Part shown: piece after piece, positions 1-6,771 of the stretch | How positions within the stretch are numbered: the stretch's first letter is position 1 | Layout of the letters: every line of letters starts with the position of its first letter | From: Kingella sp. (in: b-proteobacteria) | Lineage (GTDB): Bacteria > Pseudomonadota > Gammaproteobacteria > Burkholderiales > Neisseriaceae | Length of the DNA: 35,555 nt | Reading direction: 5' to 3' | NCBI RefSeq assembly: GCF_030527935.1 | Contig: NZ_JAUMZV010000023.1 | Location: 1 to 35,555, forward strand | Notes under the pieces: generated by a model | Told to the model about the DNA's origin: nothing | The model's input: the letters and a program-made list of their open reading frames with translations, nothing else | Databases searched by the model: none | Made by a program: the position numbers and the translations under genes

Positions 1-65
1 GGTTTATTAAGGATTATTTCTCAGTTCAAGATGACTGATAGCCTCCATTTTGTCCTATATGCCAA

Positions 66-103
66 AAAATCCTCATCAATAAATGAACATTAATGAGGAT
101 TTT
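66..103. terminator. Hairpin upstream of the DUF4400 gene
   Basis: An 11-bp perfect stem (AAAATCCTCAT at 66-76, ATGAGGATTTT at 93-103) encloses a 16-nt loop. The short A and T runs at its ends make it look like a weak bidirectional terminator. It probably ends a transcript entering from left of the window. Positions 1-65 hold nothing that I recognise. Confidence 0.45.
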
Positions 104-175
104 AAGAAAATTCGCAGTTTAAATCTTTGTGCAACTGCTACATAATACCAGAATTATTTGTCGAAGGACGACACT

Positions 176-903
176 ATGGCTAAGAAACCACAACAGGACT
201 TTATGGCAGAATCCCTGCTGCTGCGCTTTCTGACCGCCCCAGTCAGATGGCTGAAAATCCTAGGCTGGGCGGTACTCATTCTGTTCGGCAGTTCAATTTT
301 GCTGCAAAGCTACTTCACCAAAACGACCTGCTGGAACAGGAACTGACCGCCACCACTCGCATGGGTAGTCGCAGCCTGTGGCAGCAGTGGACGCAGAAAG
401 ACGGCGGAAGCGCGGAAAGCAGCGAAACCGGCTTTAACCTTACTGCCAGTCGTGCCACCTATCAGGCACTCTCCACCGTCCTTTACGACTGGATTCCGAT
501 CAACTACCTGCTCTCAGCAGAAGCAGATGATTTCGGCTATACCGTTAAAGAACGCTTTCTCGAACCCAACCGTCGCCATCTTGAACGCTTTGACCAAGCC
601 TTGCGTATCATCTCGCTACGGCTGGGCAACGCAGTATTCTTCGCTCTATTCGCTCTCTATCTTGCTATCCCTGCACTGACCGACGGCTTCGTCCAACGGC
701 GCATCCGTCAGGAAAACGCCTCACGCGAAAGCGCGGGCATCTACCACCGGGCAAAATACTGGCGCACTGGCATTCTGTCTGCCGGTCTTCTAGCCTACCT
801 GTCATGGCCGACCGCGACTTCTCCCCTATGGTTGATGCTGCCCGTCGGTGCATTGGAAGCCATGATCTACCTCCAAGCGAAGTTTTTGAAAAAATACCTA
901 TAA
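176..903 (+). pseudogene. Integrating conjugative element membrane protein (DUF4400/TIGR03747-like), frameshifted
   Basis: The start is ATG 176 (MAKKPQQDFMAES), with a GAAGGA ribosome site at 163-168. The first frame runs through a hydrophobic segment (WAVLILFGSSILL) and then goes out of frame to a stop near 346. The rest of the protein continues in the -1 frame, from about LLEQELT to the TAA at 901-903. Adding one A to the A run at 320-323 restores a continuous reading (FTKNDLLEQELT) of about 240 residues, the usual family size. Two more membrane segments and the motif NAVFFALFALYLAIPALTDG are present. These fit the DUF4400 family, whose members are membrane proteins of integrative conjugative elements of unknown exact role. 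No other conjugation gene lies in the window, so this looks like a remnant or the edge of an element. A homopolymer sequencing error is possible. The family call rests on recognition without a search. Confidence 0.6.
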
Positions 904-1030
904 CATTCTTGCAGCAATCGATAATTTGAGTTAACCTCTCCCTGCCGTGAATTTTCTGCTTACGGTATTCTCAAAAATTCTTCAATTCTATTCCTTGGGG
1001 GCGAGTATCTAGCCTAACTCACAGAAAACC

Positions 1031-1720
1031 CTATTTCTTATCAAAATCAATAATCTCCGACACTATGCTTTTCTTGGCAACCAAGCTCAGTTGCAGCGCG
1101 GCAAGCTGGCTAAACAGTTTGTCTTTTTTCACTTCGGGATTTTTTTGCAGCGCGGTAAACACGCGCTTGGCTTCGTCAAACCGCCCCAGCTTGCGCAGCA
1201 TTTCGCCGCGCAAAAATTGCGTGTTAATGGCATCTTTGCTGCTGATTGCCTTGTTTGCCAACACCTTATCGGCGTATTCCAGCGTTTTGCTAAACGATTC
1301 TTGACTCTCGCTTTGCCAACTGGCTTGCAGAAAAATATTCATCATTTGCTGGGCATCTTGGTTTTCGCCTGCCAGCTCCATCATGCGCCCCCATGCAAGA
1401 TAGCTGGGCGATTGTGCTGCGATTTGTTGGTATTCCGCGCTGTTTACCACGCGCTCAAACTTCGCCAATTCGTCTGGGCTAAATTCTTTTTTAAACATCA
1501 CAAATTTGTTGCTGGGGCATTGGGCAAGGGAAAACGGCGTGGCAATGGGGCCTACGGGGCGGGTGTCGGTCATCATGCCGATGCGGGTGCCTGATGTATC
1601 CATGGTTTGCGTGAATTTTTCGCCGCCGATGGGGCAGGTGAACGCCATTTCTTGCGCGGTGTGCGCTGATGCGGACGCGCTGGCGACAAGGAGCAACAGG
1701 GTGAGCAGTTGGGTTTTCAT
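1031..1720 (-). CDS. Secreted protein of unknown function with TPR-like C-terminus
   Basis: The protein has 229 residues. An N-terminal signal peptide (MKTQLLTLLLLVASASASA, cut before HTAQ) predicts export to the periplasm. The mature protein begins with CPIGGEKF and continues to a second cysteine in AQCPSNKF, so a metal site or disulfide in the N-terminal half is possible. From about residue 100 the chain is alpha-helical. It contains TPR-like stretches such as FLRGEMLRKLGRFDEAKRVF, which suggests a protein-interaction surface. The N-terminal half faintly recalls DUF2225-type proteins. I do not recognise a named gene. It stands alone between the integrative-element remnant and the DNA ligase gene. 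The ribosome site before ATG 1720 is weak. Confidence 0.7.
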   Translation of the reverse strand: MKTQLLTLLLLVASASASAHTAQEMAFTCPIGGEKFTQTMDTSGTRIGMMTDTRPVGPIATPFSLAQCPSNKFVMFKKEFSPDELAKFERVVNSAEYQQIAAQSPSYLAWGRMMELAGENQDAQQMMNIFLQASWQSESQESFSKTLEYADKVLANKAISSKDAINTQFLRGEMLRKLGRFDEAKRVFTALQKNPEVKKDKLFSQLAALQLSLVAKKSIVSEIIDFDKK

Positions 1721-1833
1721 GGAATGGTTTTCGGTTGGGTTGCGATAAGGCTTTGTATTCTAATGTATTTTAGGCAGCCTGAAAATGAATGATGCGGATA
1801 AGGCATCAGGCAGCCTGCGTAGCGAAGCTAAAA

Positions 1834-2652
1834 CTATTTATCGTTTCTCACGCGCAAAAAGGTGGCAAAGCGGGGGGTGCCTTTGTTGGTGAAGCCGCGA
1901 TATTTATAGGTGATGGTGCTGCCGATTTTGGGTGGATTTTTGCGTTCGGCATCTTTGAAACCCGAGCCGATGCGAAATTCGCCGAGCTGGTTTTTGCACG
2001 ACAACGCGCCGAGCATTCCTGCGTATTTGCCTTTGCCTTCATGGTGTTGCGTAACCATGCATTCGGCATCGTAGGCGGATTTGAGCTTCAATAGCTTGCT
2101 GCTGCGCCCGCCTTGATACGGCGCGTTGGGGTTGCGCAGCATCACGCCTTCGCCGCCTTGCGCTTCAATTTCGCGCAAAAATTGCCGCGCGTGGGCTTCG
2201 TCTTTAGCGGGCGTTTGCGTGAGCACAACAAAATTGGCGGTGGGATGCTGGGCAAGATGCTGCTTGGCTTTGTTTAGCCGCTGGTACAAATTGCCGCTTT
2301 CTTTTGGCGCGTCAAACACATACAGCTTGATGCCCTGCCAAGAATGCCCCGCCGTGCGCACCGCTGCCGACACGGCTTCAAACTTGCCGCGCCCGATGTA
2401 TAACTCGCCATCCAGCGCAAATGGTGGGAAATCGCGGGTGAAGCCTGCGGGCGGGGTGAACACGTTGCCTTGGCGGCTGATAAGCTGTTTGCCGTCCCAA
2501 TAGGCGCGCACGCCATCCAGCTTTTCGCTCATTGCCCAGCCTTGGATGTTTTGGTTTTTGTATTCTTGCGCAAGGATAAGATTGGGCGCGGCGGCTTGGG
2601 CGAGTGGGATTAGGGCGGCAAGGGCGAGAATGAAAAGGGGTTTGGAGTGCAT
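1834..2652 (-). CDS. ligE: Periplasmic ATP-dependent DNA ligase, LigE type
   Basis: This 272-residue protein is a small nucleotidyltransferase-type DNA ligase that seals nicks using ATP. Motif I is SEKLDGVRAYWDG with the adenylated lysine at K44. SRQGN follows at about 59-63, ALDGELY (motif III) at 79-85, EGVMLRN (motif IV) at 168-174 and KLLKLK (motif V) at 186-191. The C-terminal third is the OB-fold, ending in RFATFLRVR. There is no BRCT or zinc domain, as expected for the minimal Lig E group. The first 20 residues form a signal peptide (LFILALAALIPLAQA), so the enzyme should act in the periplasm. Lig E has been linked to handling of extracellular DNA in neisseriae, which suits a naturally competent host. 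AAAGGAC precedes the start. Confidence 0.9.
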   Translation of the reverse strand: MHSKPLFILALAALIPLAQAAAPNLILAQEYKNQNIQGWAMSEKLDGVRAYWDGKQLISRQGNVFTPPAGFTRDFPPFALDGELYIGRGKFEAVSAAVRTAGHSWQGIKLYVFDAPKESGNLYQRLNKAKQHLAQHPTANFVVLTQTPAKDEAHARQFLREIEAQGGEGVMLRNPNAPYQGGRSSKLLKLKSAYDAECMVTQHHEGKGKYAGMLGALSCKNQLGEFRIGSGFKDAERKNPPKIGSTITYKYRGFTNKGTPRFATFLRVRNDK

Positions 2653-2713
2653 GGGGATGTCCTTTGGATTGGGTTTCAGGCTGCCTGAAATGGGGGTAAA
2701 GGGCGGGGCGCGG

Positions 2714-3484
2714 CTACAACGCTTTGCCTGCTTCGCCGATAATTTGCAAGCCGCCGATTAGGTGGTAGCGCAGCAGGGTGGCGCTGGCGTTGGGCACGCT
2801 GCGGTAGGCGATGGCTTGGGGGTTGATGCTGCGCAGCAGGGCGGTAATCGCCATGCCGTGTGAAACGATTAACACGTTGGGTGTGTGGCTTTCGGTTTGG
2901 GCTTCGTCCAAACTCGTGTTACTCGTGTTACTCGTTTTAGCTTCGCTGAAACTCGCTGCGCTCGTTTTCAGGCTGCCTGTGTGTTTATCGGCTAGGCTGC
3001 GGGCGATGATGTGTTGCATGGCGCGATGCAGGCGGTGGATGAATTGGCGTTCGGTTTCGGCGGCGGGGTCTAGGCGGTGTAGTGTATGCATCAGTTGGTT
3101 GTTGCTGTGTTTGCCGCTGCGGTAGTCGGCAAGCCAGTCTTCTGTGCTGGGGTAGCCGAGTGATTGGGCGATGGTTTGGTGGATGCGGCTGGATGGCTGT
3201 TGTTCAAATGAGCCGAAGTGGTATTCGCGCAGGTCGGCTAATGGCATGGGCGCAAGGTAGGGCTGCTGGGCGTGTTGTAGGATGATTTGCGCGGTGGCGG
3301 CAGTGCGGGGGCTGGTGCTGCAATAGGCGGCGGCAAAGGGGATTTGGGCTTGGGCGATGGCGTTGCCTGTTTGCGCTGCGCCTGCTTTGCCTTCGGCGGT
3401 AAGCGGGGAGTCGCACCAGCCTTGCACGATGCCTGCGACGTTGTATTCGGTTTGTCCGTGGCGGATAAGGTAGAGATTGAGCAT
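2714..3484 (-). CDS. Histidine phosphatase family protein with a repeat-derived insertion
   Basis: The protein has 256 residues and belongs to the phosphoglycerate-mutase-like histidine phosphatases. The N-terminal LYLIRHGQTEYN carries the phosphorylated H9 with R8. R60 sits in STSPRTAATA, E87 in LREYHFG, and the second catalytic histidine is H209 in VLIVSHG. The substrate cannot be told from sequence; GpmB/CobC-type phosphatases are the nearest match. Between residues about 157 and 203 lies a Ser/Thr-rich, low-complexity stretch (GSLKTSAASFSEAKTS and following). It is encoded by a DUS plus the dispersed SEAK repeat at 2938-2978. The stretch falls just before the second catalytic motif and keeps the frame, so it is probably a tolerated surface loop. 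Confidence 0.87.
   Translation of the reverse strand: MLNLYLIRHGQTEYNVAGIVQGWCDSPLTAEGKAGAAQTGNAIAQAQIPFAAAYCSTSPRTAATAQIILQHAQQPYLAPMPLADLREYHFGSFEQQPSSRIHQTIAQSLGYPSTEDWLADYRSGKHSNNQLMHTLHRLDPAAETERQFIHRLHRAMQHIIARSLADKHTGSLKTSAASFSEAKTSNTSNTSLDEAQTESHTPNVLIVSHGMAITALLRSINPQAIAYRSVPNASATLLRYHLIGGLQIIGEAGKAL
2938..2978. repeat. SEAK repeat unit with DUS, inside the phosphatase gene
   Basis: The unit reads TTAGCTTCGCTGAAACTCGC, then a short GC-rich segment, then TTTTCAGGCTGCC. Similar units lie at about 6653, 25182, 31325 (three in tandem), 33077 and 35227. Read on the minus strand here, it encodes GSLKTSAASFSEAKT in the phosphatase. Confidence 0.75.
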
Positions 3485-3580
3485 GGTGGTCTTTCGGGTG
3501 TGTTTTCAGGCTGCCTATGGGTGGTTAAGGCAGCCTGAAAGTGGGTTTTTAGGCTGAAACCTTTGCAAAGCCCGCAACCG

Positions 3581-3668
3581 ATGGAGCGTCGGCGGCTTGC
3601 CGACATCTTGGCAAATCAGTCATGCGCTGTTTAATAAGCGATTTGGCGGCGAGCCGCCGCCGTTCCAT
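3581..3668. repeat. Twin-hairpin repeat unit (copy 1)
   Basis: The unit begins ATGGAGCG and ends CGTTCCAT, with two GC-rich hairpins near the ends (GTCGGCGGCTTGCCGAC and GGCGGCGAGCCGCCGCC). Related copies lie at 14583-14666, 35300-35380 and, as a half unit, 25361-25384. DUS or DUS-like sequence flanks each. Together with DUS at 3506-3540 and the MITE at 3672 it fills the 374-bp gap between the phosphatase and PAP2 genes, where I see no gene. Confidence 0.7.
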
Positions 3669-3671
3669 TTT

Positions 3672-3836
3672 AGAACCTGTATTCACTATTTCCATAGGTG
3701 GATTTTATGACATAAAAGCGTGGATACAAGGCAAAAAGCGCAGCAAGGTTGATGAACACATTGCGCACATTTTTAACGCAGTAGTCGCGTTTTTAGGGCA
3801 TAAAAGATGTCTATGAAAATAGTGAATACAGGTTCT
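3672..3836. mobile_element. 165-bp MITE-like element (copy 1)
   Basis: Terminal inverted repeats start AGAACCTGTATTCACTATTT and continue to CATAG, about 26 bp with one mismatch. A second element of exactly the same length with the same ends lies at 32814-32978, and a lone end at 16058-16080. The interior shares CGCAGCAAGGTTG and TTTTTAGGGCATAAAA between copies. It carries no transposase, so it would depend on one elsewhere. The parent insertion sequence is not identified. Confidence 0.8.
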
Positions 3837-3858
3837 TAGGTTTCAGGCTGCCTATGCG

Positions 3859-4449
3859 TTACGCCACCCAGCCATACACCACATAGGCAAAGCAGCCGAG
3901 CAATGCGCCCGCGGGCAGGTCTATCAGATAGTGCTGCTTGGTGTAGATGCAGGATAGGGCGATAAACAGGGGGAACAGCAAGCCCCACGCGCCCAAGCTG
4001 CTCCATGCGTGCAGCGTGGTGAGCATGGCAACGGAAACGTGCATACTGGGAAAGCAGTTGGTGGATTGGTCAAACTTTTGCACAAACAGCAAAAATTGCT
4101 CCGACCATGTTTTGCCTGTGTTGATGCTGCGCCAATGCGCGGGCGTGGACACGGGAAACAGCCAGAAAAATATCATTTGCATCAGCAGCAGCACCATAAA
4201 GCTAAACGCCATTTTGTTGAAATGGTCGCTGTCTTCGGCAAGCAAGTTTAGATACAAAATGGCGGGGTAATACAAAAAGCTGTACACCCACGCCCAGCGC
4301 GGTTTAAACGGGATGGCTTCGTCTATGGGCGAATGCCACACAATCGGCTTGCGCAGCGGATGGCGTTGCGTGAAAAAGTAAAATTGATACGCGCCAACAA
4401 TCAAGATGCCGCTCAATACCAGATTGACGAAATAATCGCTAAATTCCAT
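3859..4449 (-). CDS. PAP2 superfamily membrane phosphatase
   Basis: This 196-residue integral membrane protein has about five or six hydrophobic segments. Two PAP2 signature motifs are visible: CFPSMHVS with H137, and the third motif around KQHYLIDLPAG with H163 and D167. These form the catalytic histidine pair and supporting aspartate of the phosphatidate phosphatase fold. The first motif (KxxxxxxRP) is not obvious, as in the inositolphosphotransferase/Aur1-like branch of the superfamily. The enzyme probably cleaves or transfers a phosphate on a lipid or lipid-linked substrate at the membrane. AAAGGAC precedes the start. It is transcribed divergently from ubiX. Confidence 0.82.
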   Translation of the reverse strand: MEFSDYFVNLVLSGILIVGAYQFYFFTQRHPLRKPIVWHSPIDEAIPFKPRWAWVYSFLYYPAILYLNLLAEDSDHFNKMAFSFMVLLLMQMIFFWLFPVSTPAHWRSINTGKTWSEQFLLFVQKFDQSTNCFPSMHVSVAMLTTLHAWSSLGAWGLLFPLFIALSCIYTKQHYLIDLPAGALLGCFAYVVYGWVA

Positions 4450-4550
4450 GAATGCGTCCTTTTTGGGGGATGGGAGAGAAAAACGGCTGGATGCTGCCTG
4501 AAAACGCCGCGTTGCGCAAGGTTTTCAGGCTGCCTGAACGGCGAAACGGC

Positions 4551-4556
4551 TATAAT
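4551..4556 (+). promoter_or_regulatory. Probable -10 element of ubiX
   Basis: A perfect TATAAT lies 29 bp before the ubiX ATG. The expected -35 region overlaps a DUS (AGGCTGCCTGAA, 4527-4538) and has no good hexamer, so the promoter may be weak or activator-dependent. Confidence 0.5.
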
Positions 4557-4585
4557 CGCGCGTTTTATGATGACGAGTGAACAAA

Positions 4586-5155
4586 ATGGTGCAACGTGTG
4601 ATTATTGGCATCAGTGGCGCAAGCGGCTTTGCGTATGGCTACAAGGCTTTGCAGCTTTTGCAACTGCTGGCGCAAATTGAAACGCATTTGGTGGTGTCCA
4701 AAGGGGCGGAGCTGACCCGCGCTTCGGAAACCGCCATCAGCCGCGATGAAGTTACCGCGCTGGCGGATGTGGTGCATCCGATTGGCAACTTGGCGGCGAG
4801 CATTGCCAGCGGCTCGTTTCGCACGGCGGGGATGCTGGTTGCGCCCTGCTCCATGCGCACGCTCTCGGCGATTGCCCACGCCGCCAGCGATAATTTGCTC
4901 ACCCGCGCGGCGGATGTAACGCTGAAAGAGCGGCGGCGACTGGTGTTGATGGTGCGCGAAACGCCGCTCAACCTTGCCCATTTGGACAATATGCGCCGCG
5001 TGAGCGAGATGGGTGGCATCGTGTTTCCGCCCGTGCCCGCGCTTTACACGCAGCCTGAAAGCTTGGACGACATCATCACGCAAAGCGTGGCGCGCGCGCT
5101 GGGGCTGCTCGGGGTGGAATTGACGGCGCAGCGAGAATGGCAGCCTGAAAAGTGA
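4586..5155 (+). CDS. ubiX: Flavin prenyltransferase UbiX
   Basis: The 189-residue protein joins dimethylallyl phosphate to reduced FMN, making the prenylated flavin cofactor that the decarboxylase UbiD needs in ubiquinone synthesis. The N-terminal IIGISGASGFAYG is the FMN-binding loop. VVSKGAE, then SGSFRTAGMLVAPCSMRTLS, and LTRAADVTLKERR with LVLMVRETPLN are the family hallmarks. ATG 4586 (MVQRVIIG) is preferred over the in-frame GTG at 4577 because it puts the flavin loop at the usual distance from the N-terminus. The last residues, WQPEK, are encoded by a DUS that runs into the stop codon, and another DUS encodes QPES near residue 153. No ubiD lies in the window. Confidence 0.94.
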   Translation: MVQRVIIGISGASGFAYGYKALQLLQLLAQIETHLVVSKGAELTRASETAISRDEVTALADVVHPIGNLAASIASGSFRTAGMLVAPCSMRTLSAIAHAASDNLLTRAADVTLKERRRLVLMVRETPLNLAHLDNMRRVSEMGGIVFPPVPALYTQPESLDDIITQSVARALGLLGVELTAQREWQPEK

Positions 5156-5296
5156 AGATGAACAAGGGCAGAACCGTTTTAACTGCATTGAAGCCTTCGG
5201 TTTTCAGGCTGCCCAACCCATCAGGCAACACACCTTGATTTTAGGCAGCCTGAAACCATATAGCAGCCCATTGTTCACACGATTAAAGGAAAAAAC

Positions 5297-6172
5297 ATGA
5301 CCAACCAACGCACCCGCTTTATTTTTGACCAGCAGCCCATACGCGGCATCCACGTTCAGCTTAGCGACGTTTGGCAACACATCGCCCAGCAAAAACCCTA
5401 TCCCCAAGCCATCCGCCGCGCCTTGGGCGAACTGCTTGCCGCAGGCGCAATCTTATCCAGCAATTTAAAACTGGATGGCACGCTGATTGTGCAAGTGCAA
5501 GGGCAAGGCAGCCTGAAAATGCTGGTGGTGGAAGCCACATCCGAAGACACCGTCCGCGCCACCGCCCGCTGGGACGAAACCGCCGCCATCGCCGATGATG
5601 CCGATTTAACCCAGCTACTCGGCGACAACAGCGTGTTTGCGCTTACCGTGCAGCCCAAAAACGGCGAGCCGTGGCAAGGCGTTGTGCCGCTAGAAGGCGG
5701 CAGCATCGCCGATATGCTGATGCACTACATGGCTCGCAGCGAGCAGTTGCAAACCCACATCGCCCTTGCGGCAGACGACAACCATGTGGGCGGCTTGCTG
5801 CTGCAACGCCTGCCCGAGCAAGAGCTAGACGATGCCGCATGGGAACACGTTACCACGCTCGCCAGCACGCTCACCGCCACCGAGCTGTTGCACCTAGACG
5901 CGCAAAACCTGCTTTACCGCCTGTTCCACGAAACCCCGCCGCGCGTGTTCTCCGCCGAAAATCTGGAATTTGCCTGCACCTGCTCGCGCGGCAAAGTGAG
6001 CGATATGCTGCTGATGCTCGGCGGCGCAGAAGTGGGCAACGTAGTCGCCGAAGAAGGCAGCATCACGGTGGATTGCGATTTTTGCAACCAACATTACACC
6101 TTTGACGAAACCGATATTAACGCGCTGTTTGGCATGGATGTGGTGGCGGTGGGGCGGCATACCGCGCATTGA
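5297..6172 (+). CDS. hslO: Redox-regulated chaperone Hsp33
   Basis: This 291-residue cytoplasmic chaperone is switched on by oxidative unfolding. The C-terminal zinc-binding redox switch is intact, with C227 and C229 (CTC) and C260 and C263 (CDFC). Under reducing conditions these four cysteines hold zinc; oxidation to disulfides releases it and exposes the substrate-binding surface. The N-terminal RGIHVQL and the motif GALGELLAAGA-like stretch at 42-51 match the family. A DUS encodes GSLK at 71-74, where the family normally has a similar G-x-LK turn, so the repeat fits a conserved motif. AAAGGA precedes ATG 5297. The next gene begins 12 bp downstream. Confidence 0.96.
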   Translation: MTNQRTRFIFDQQPIRGIHVQLSDVWQHIAQQKPYPQAIRRALGELLAAGAILSSNLKLDGTLIVQVQGQGSLKMLVVEATSEDTVRATARWDETAAIADDADLTQLLGDNSVFALTVQPKNGEPWQGVVPLEGGSIADMLMHYMARSEQLQTHIALAADDNHVGGLLLQRLPEQELDDAAWEHVTTLASTLTATELLHLDAQNLLYRLFHETPPRVFSAENLEFACTCSRGKVSDMLLMLGGAEVGNVVAEEGSITVDCDFCNQHYTFDETDINALFGMDVVAVGRHTAH

Positions 6173-6184
6173 TTTTTTTGGGGG

Positions 6185-6580
6185 ATGGATACAGAACAAG
6201 CAAAAGCAGTATTGCTGGCATTTATGGCAGAAATGTATGCATGGGAAAAAGCCGCGACAAAAAGCCTGAGAAGCATAGAGTACGATAAAAAACTGGCTGA
6301 CGATTTATCGTCCATTTTTGCCAGATACTGCACGCCCAAGAAAAGCAAAAGATGCAGAGAAATCTCGCTGGGTGTTAGGTTTCCCTTTGAATACAAACCT
6401 GAAACCCACCCCATAACCGAAGTTCAAGCAGAGGGGAAATATCTGTTTTTCTATATTGAAGAGGACAGAAAAGGGTTAATCAGCTTATTGAGATACCGCA
6501 TGGTGTATCAAAACGATCAATGGCGGATTGATAAAAAAGAATGGCTGAATAATCAAAAATGGAAAAATTACCCATTTTAA
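6185..6580 (+). CDS. NTF2-fold immunity-like protein, orphan
   Basis: The protein has 131 residues. The order of motifs (WEKAATKS near residue 20, LSSIFARYCTPKK near 45, FPFEYKPETHPITEV, then YRMVYQNDQWRIDKKEW) resembles the Imm-NTF2 family. Members of that family protect cells against polymorphic or contact-dependent toxins. No toxin gene is adjacent, so it would be an orphan, perhaps for resistance to neighbours. It starts 12 bp after hslO with a GGGGG run abutting ATG 6185, so it may be cotranscribed with hslO. It is more AT-rich than its neighbours, suggesting acquisition. The family call is from recognition of the pattern only. Confidence 0.6.
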   Translation: MDTEQAKAVLLAFMAEMYAWEKAATKSLRSIEYDKKLADDLSSIFARYCTPKKSKRCREISLGVRFPFEYKPETHPITEVQAEGKYLFFYIEEDRKGLISLLRYRMVYQNDQWRIDKKEWLNNQKWKNYPF

Positions 6581-6652
6581 TTTCAACAAAATAATGCTGA
6601 ATAATTGGATTAAACCCCAAAAGGCAGCCTGAAAACATATGTGAATCGCTGT

Positions 6653-6697
6653 TTTGGCTTCGCTGAAACTCGCTTCGCTCGTTTTCAGGCTGCCTTT
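6653..6697. repeat. SEAK repeat unit with DUS
   Basis: TTGGCTTCGCTGAAACTCGC is followed by TTCGCTCG and an inverted DUS (TTTTCAGGCTGCCTTTT). The unit lies between the immunity-like gene and murA. It belongs to the same family as the units that encode SFSEAKT or SFGEAKT peptides elsewhere in the window. Confidence 0.7.
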
Positions 6698-6722
6698 TGC
6701 CACCCCTGCCCCCGCTTTAAGC

Positions 6723-6728
6723 TATAAT
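6723..6728 (+). promoter_or_regulatory. Probable -10 element of murA
   Basis: A perfect TATAAT lies 43 bp before the murA start. TTGCCA at 6697-6702 could be the -35 element, but the spacing of 20 bp is long. Confidence 0.45.
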
Positions 6729-6771
6729 CGCGCCCGTTTTTTAATCAACCAATTTCAGGGAAATTCAAGCA

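Noticed and set aside
3622..3816. 64-codon open frame over the first MITE
   Set aside because: It crosses a twin-hairpin unit and the MITE and is not open in the second MITE copy in the same way.
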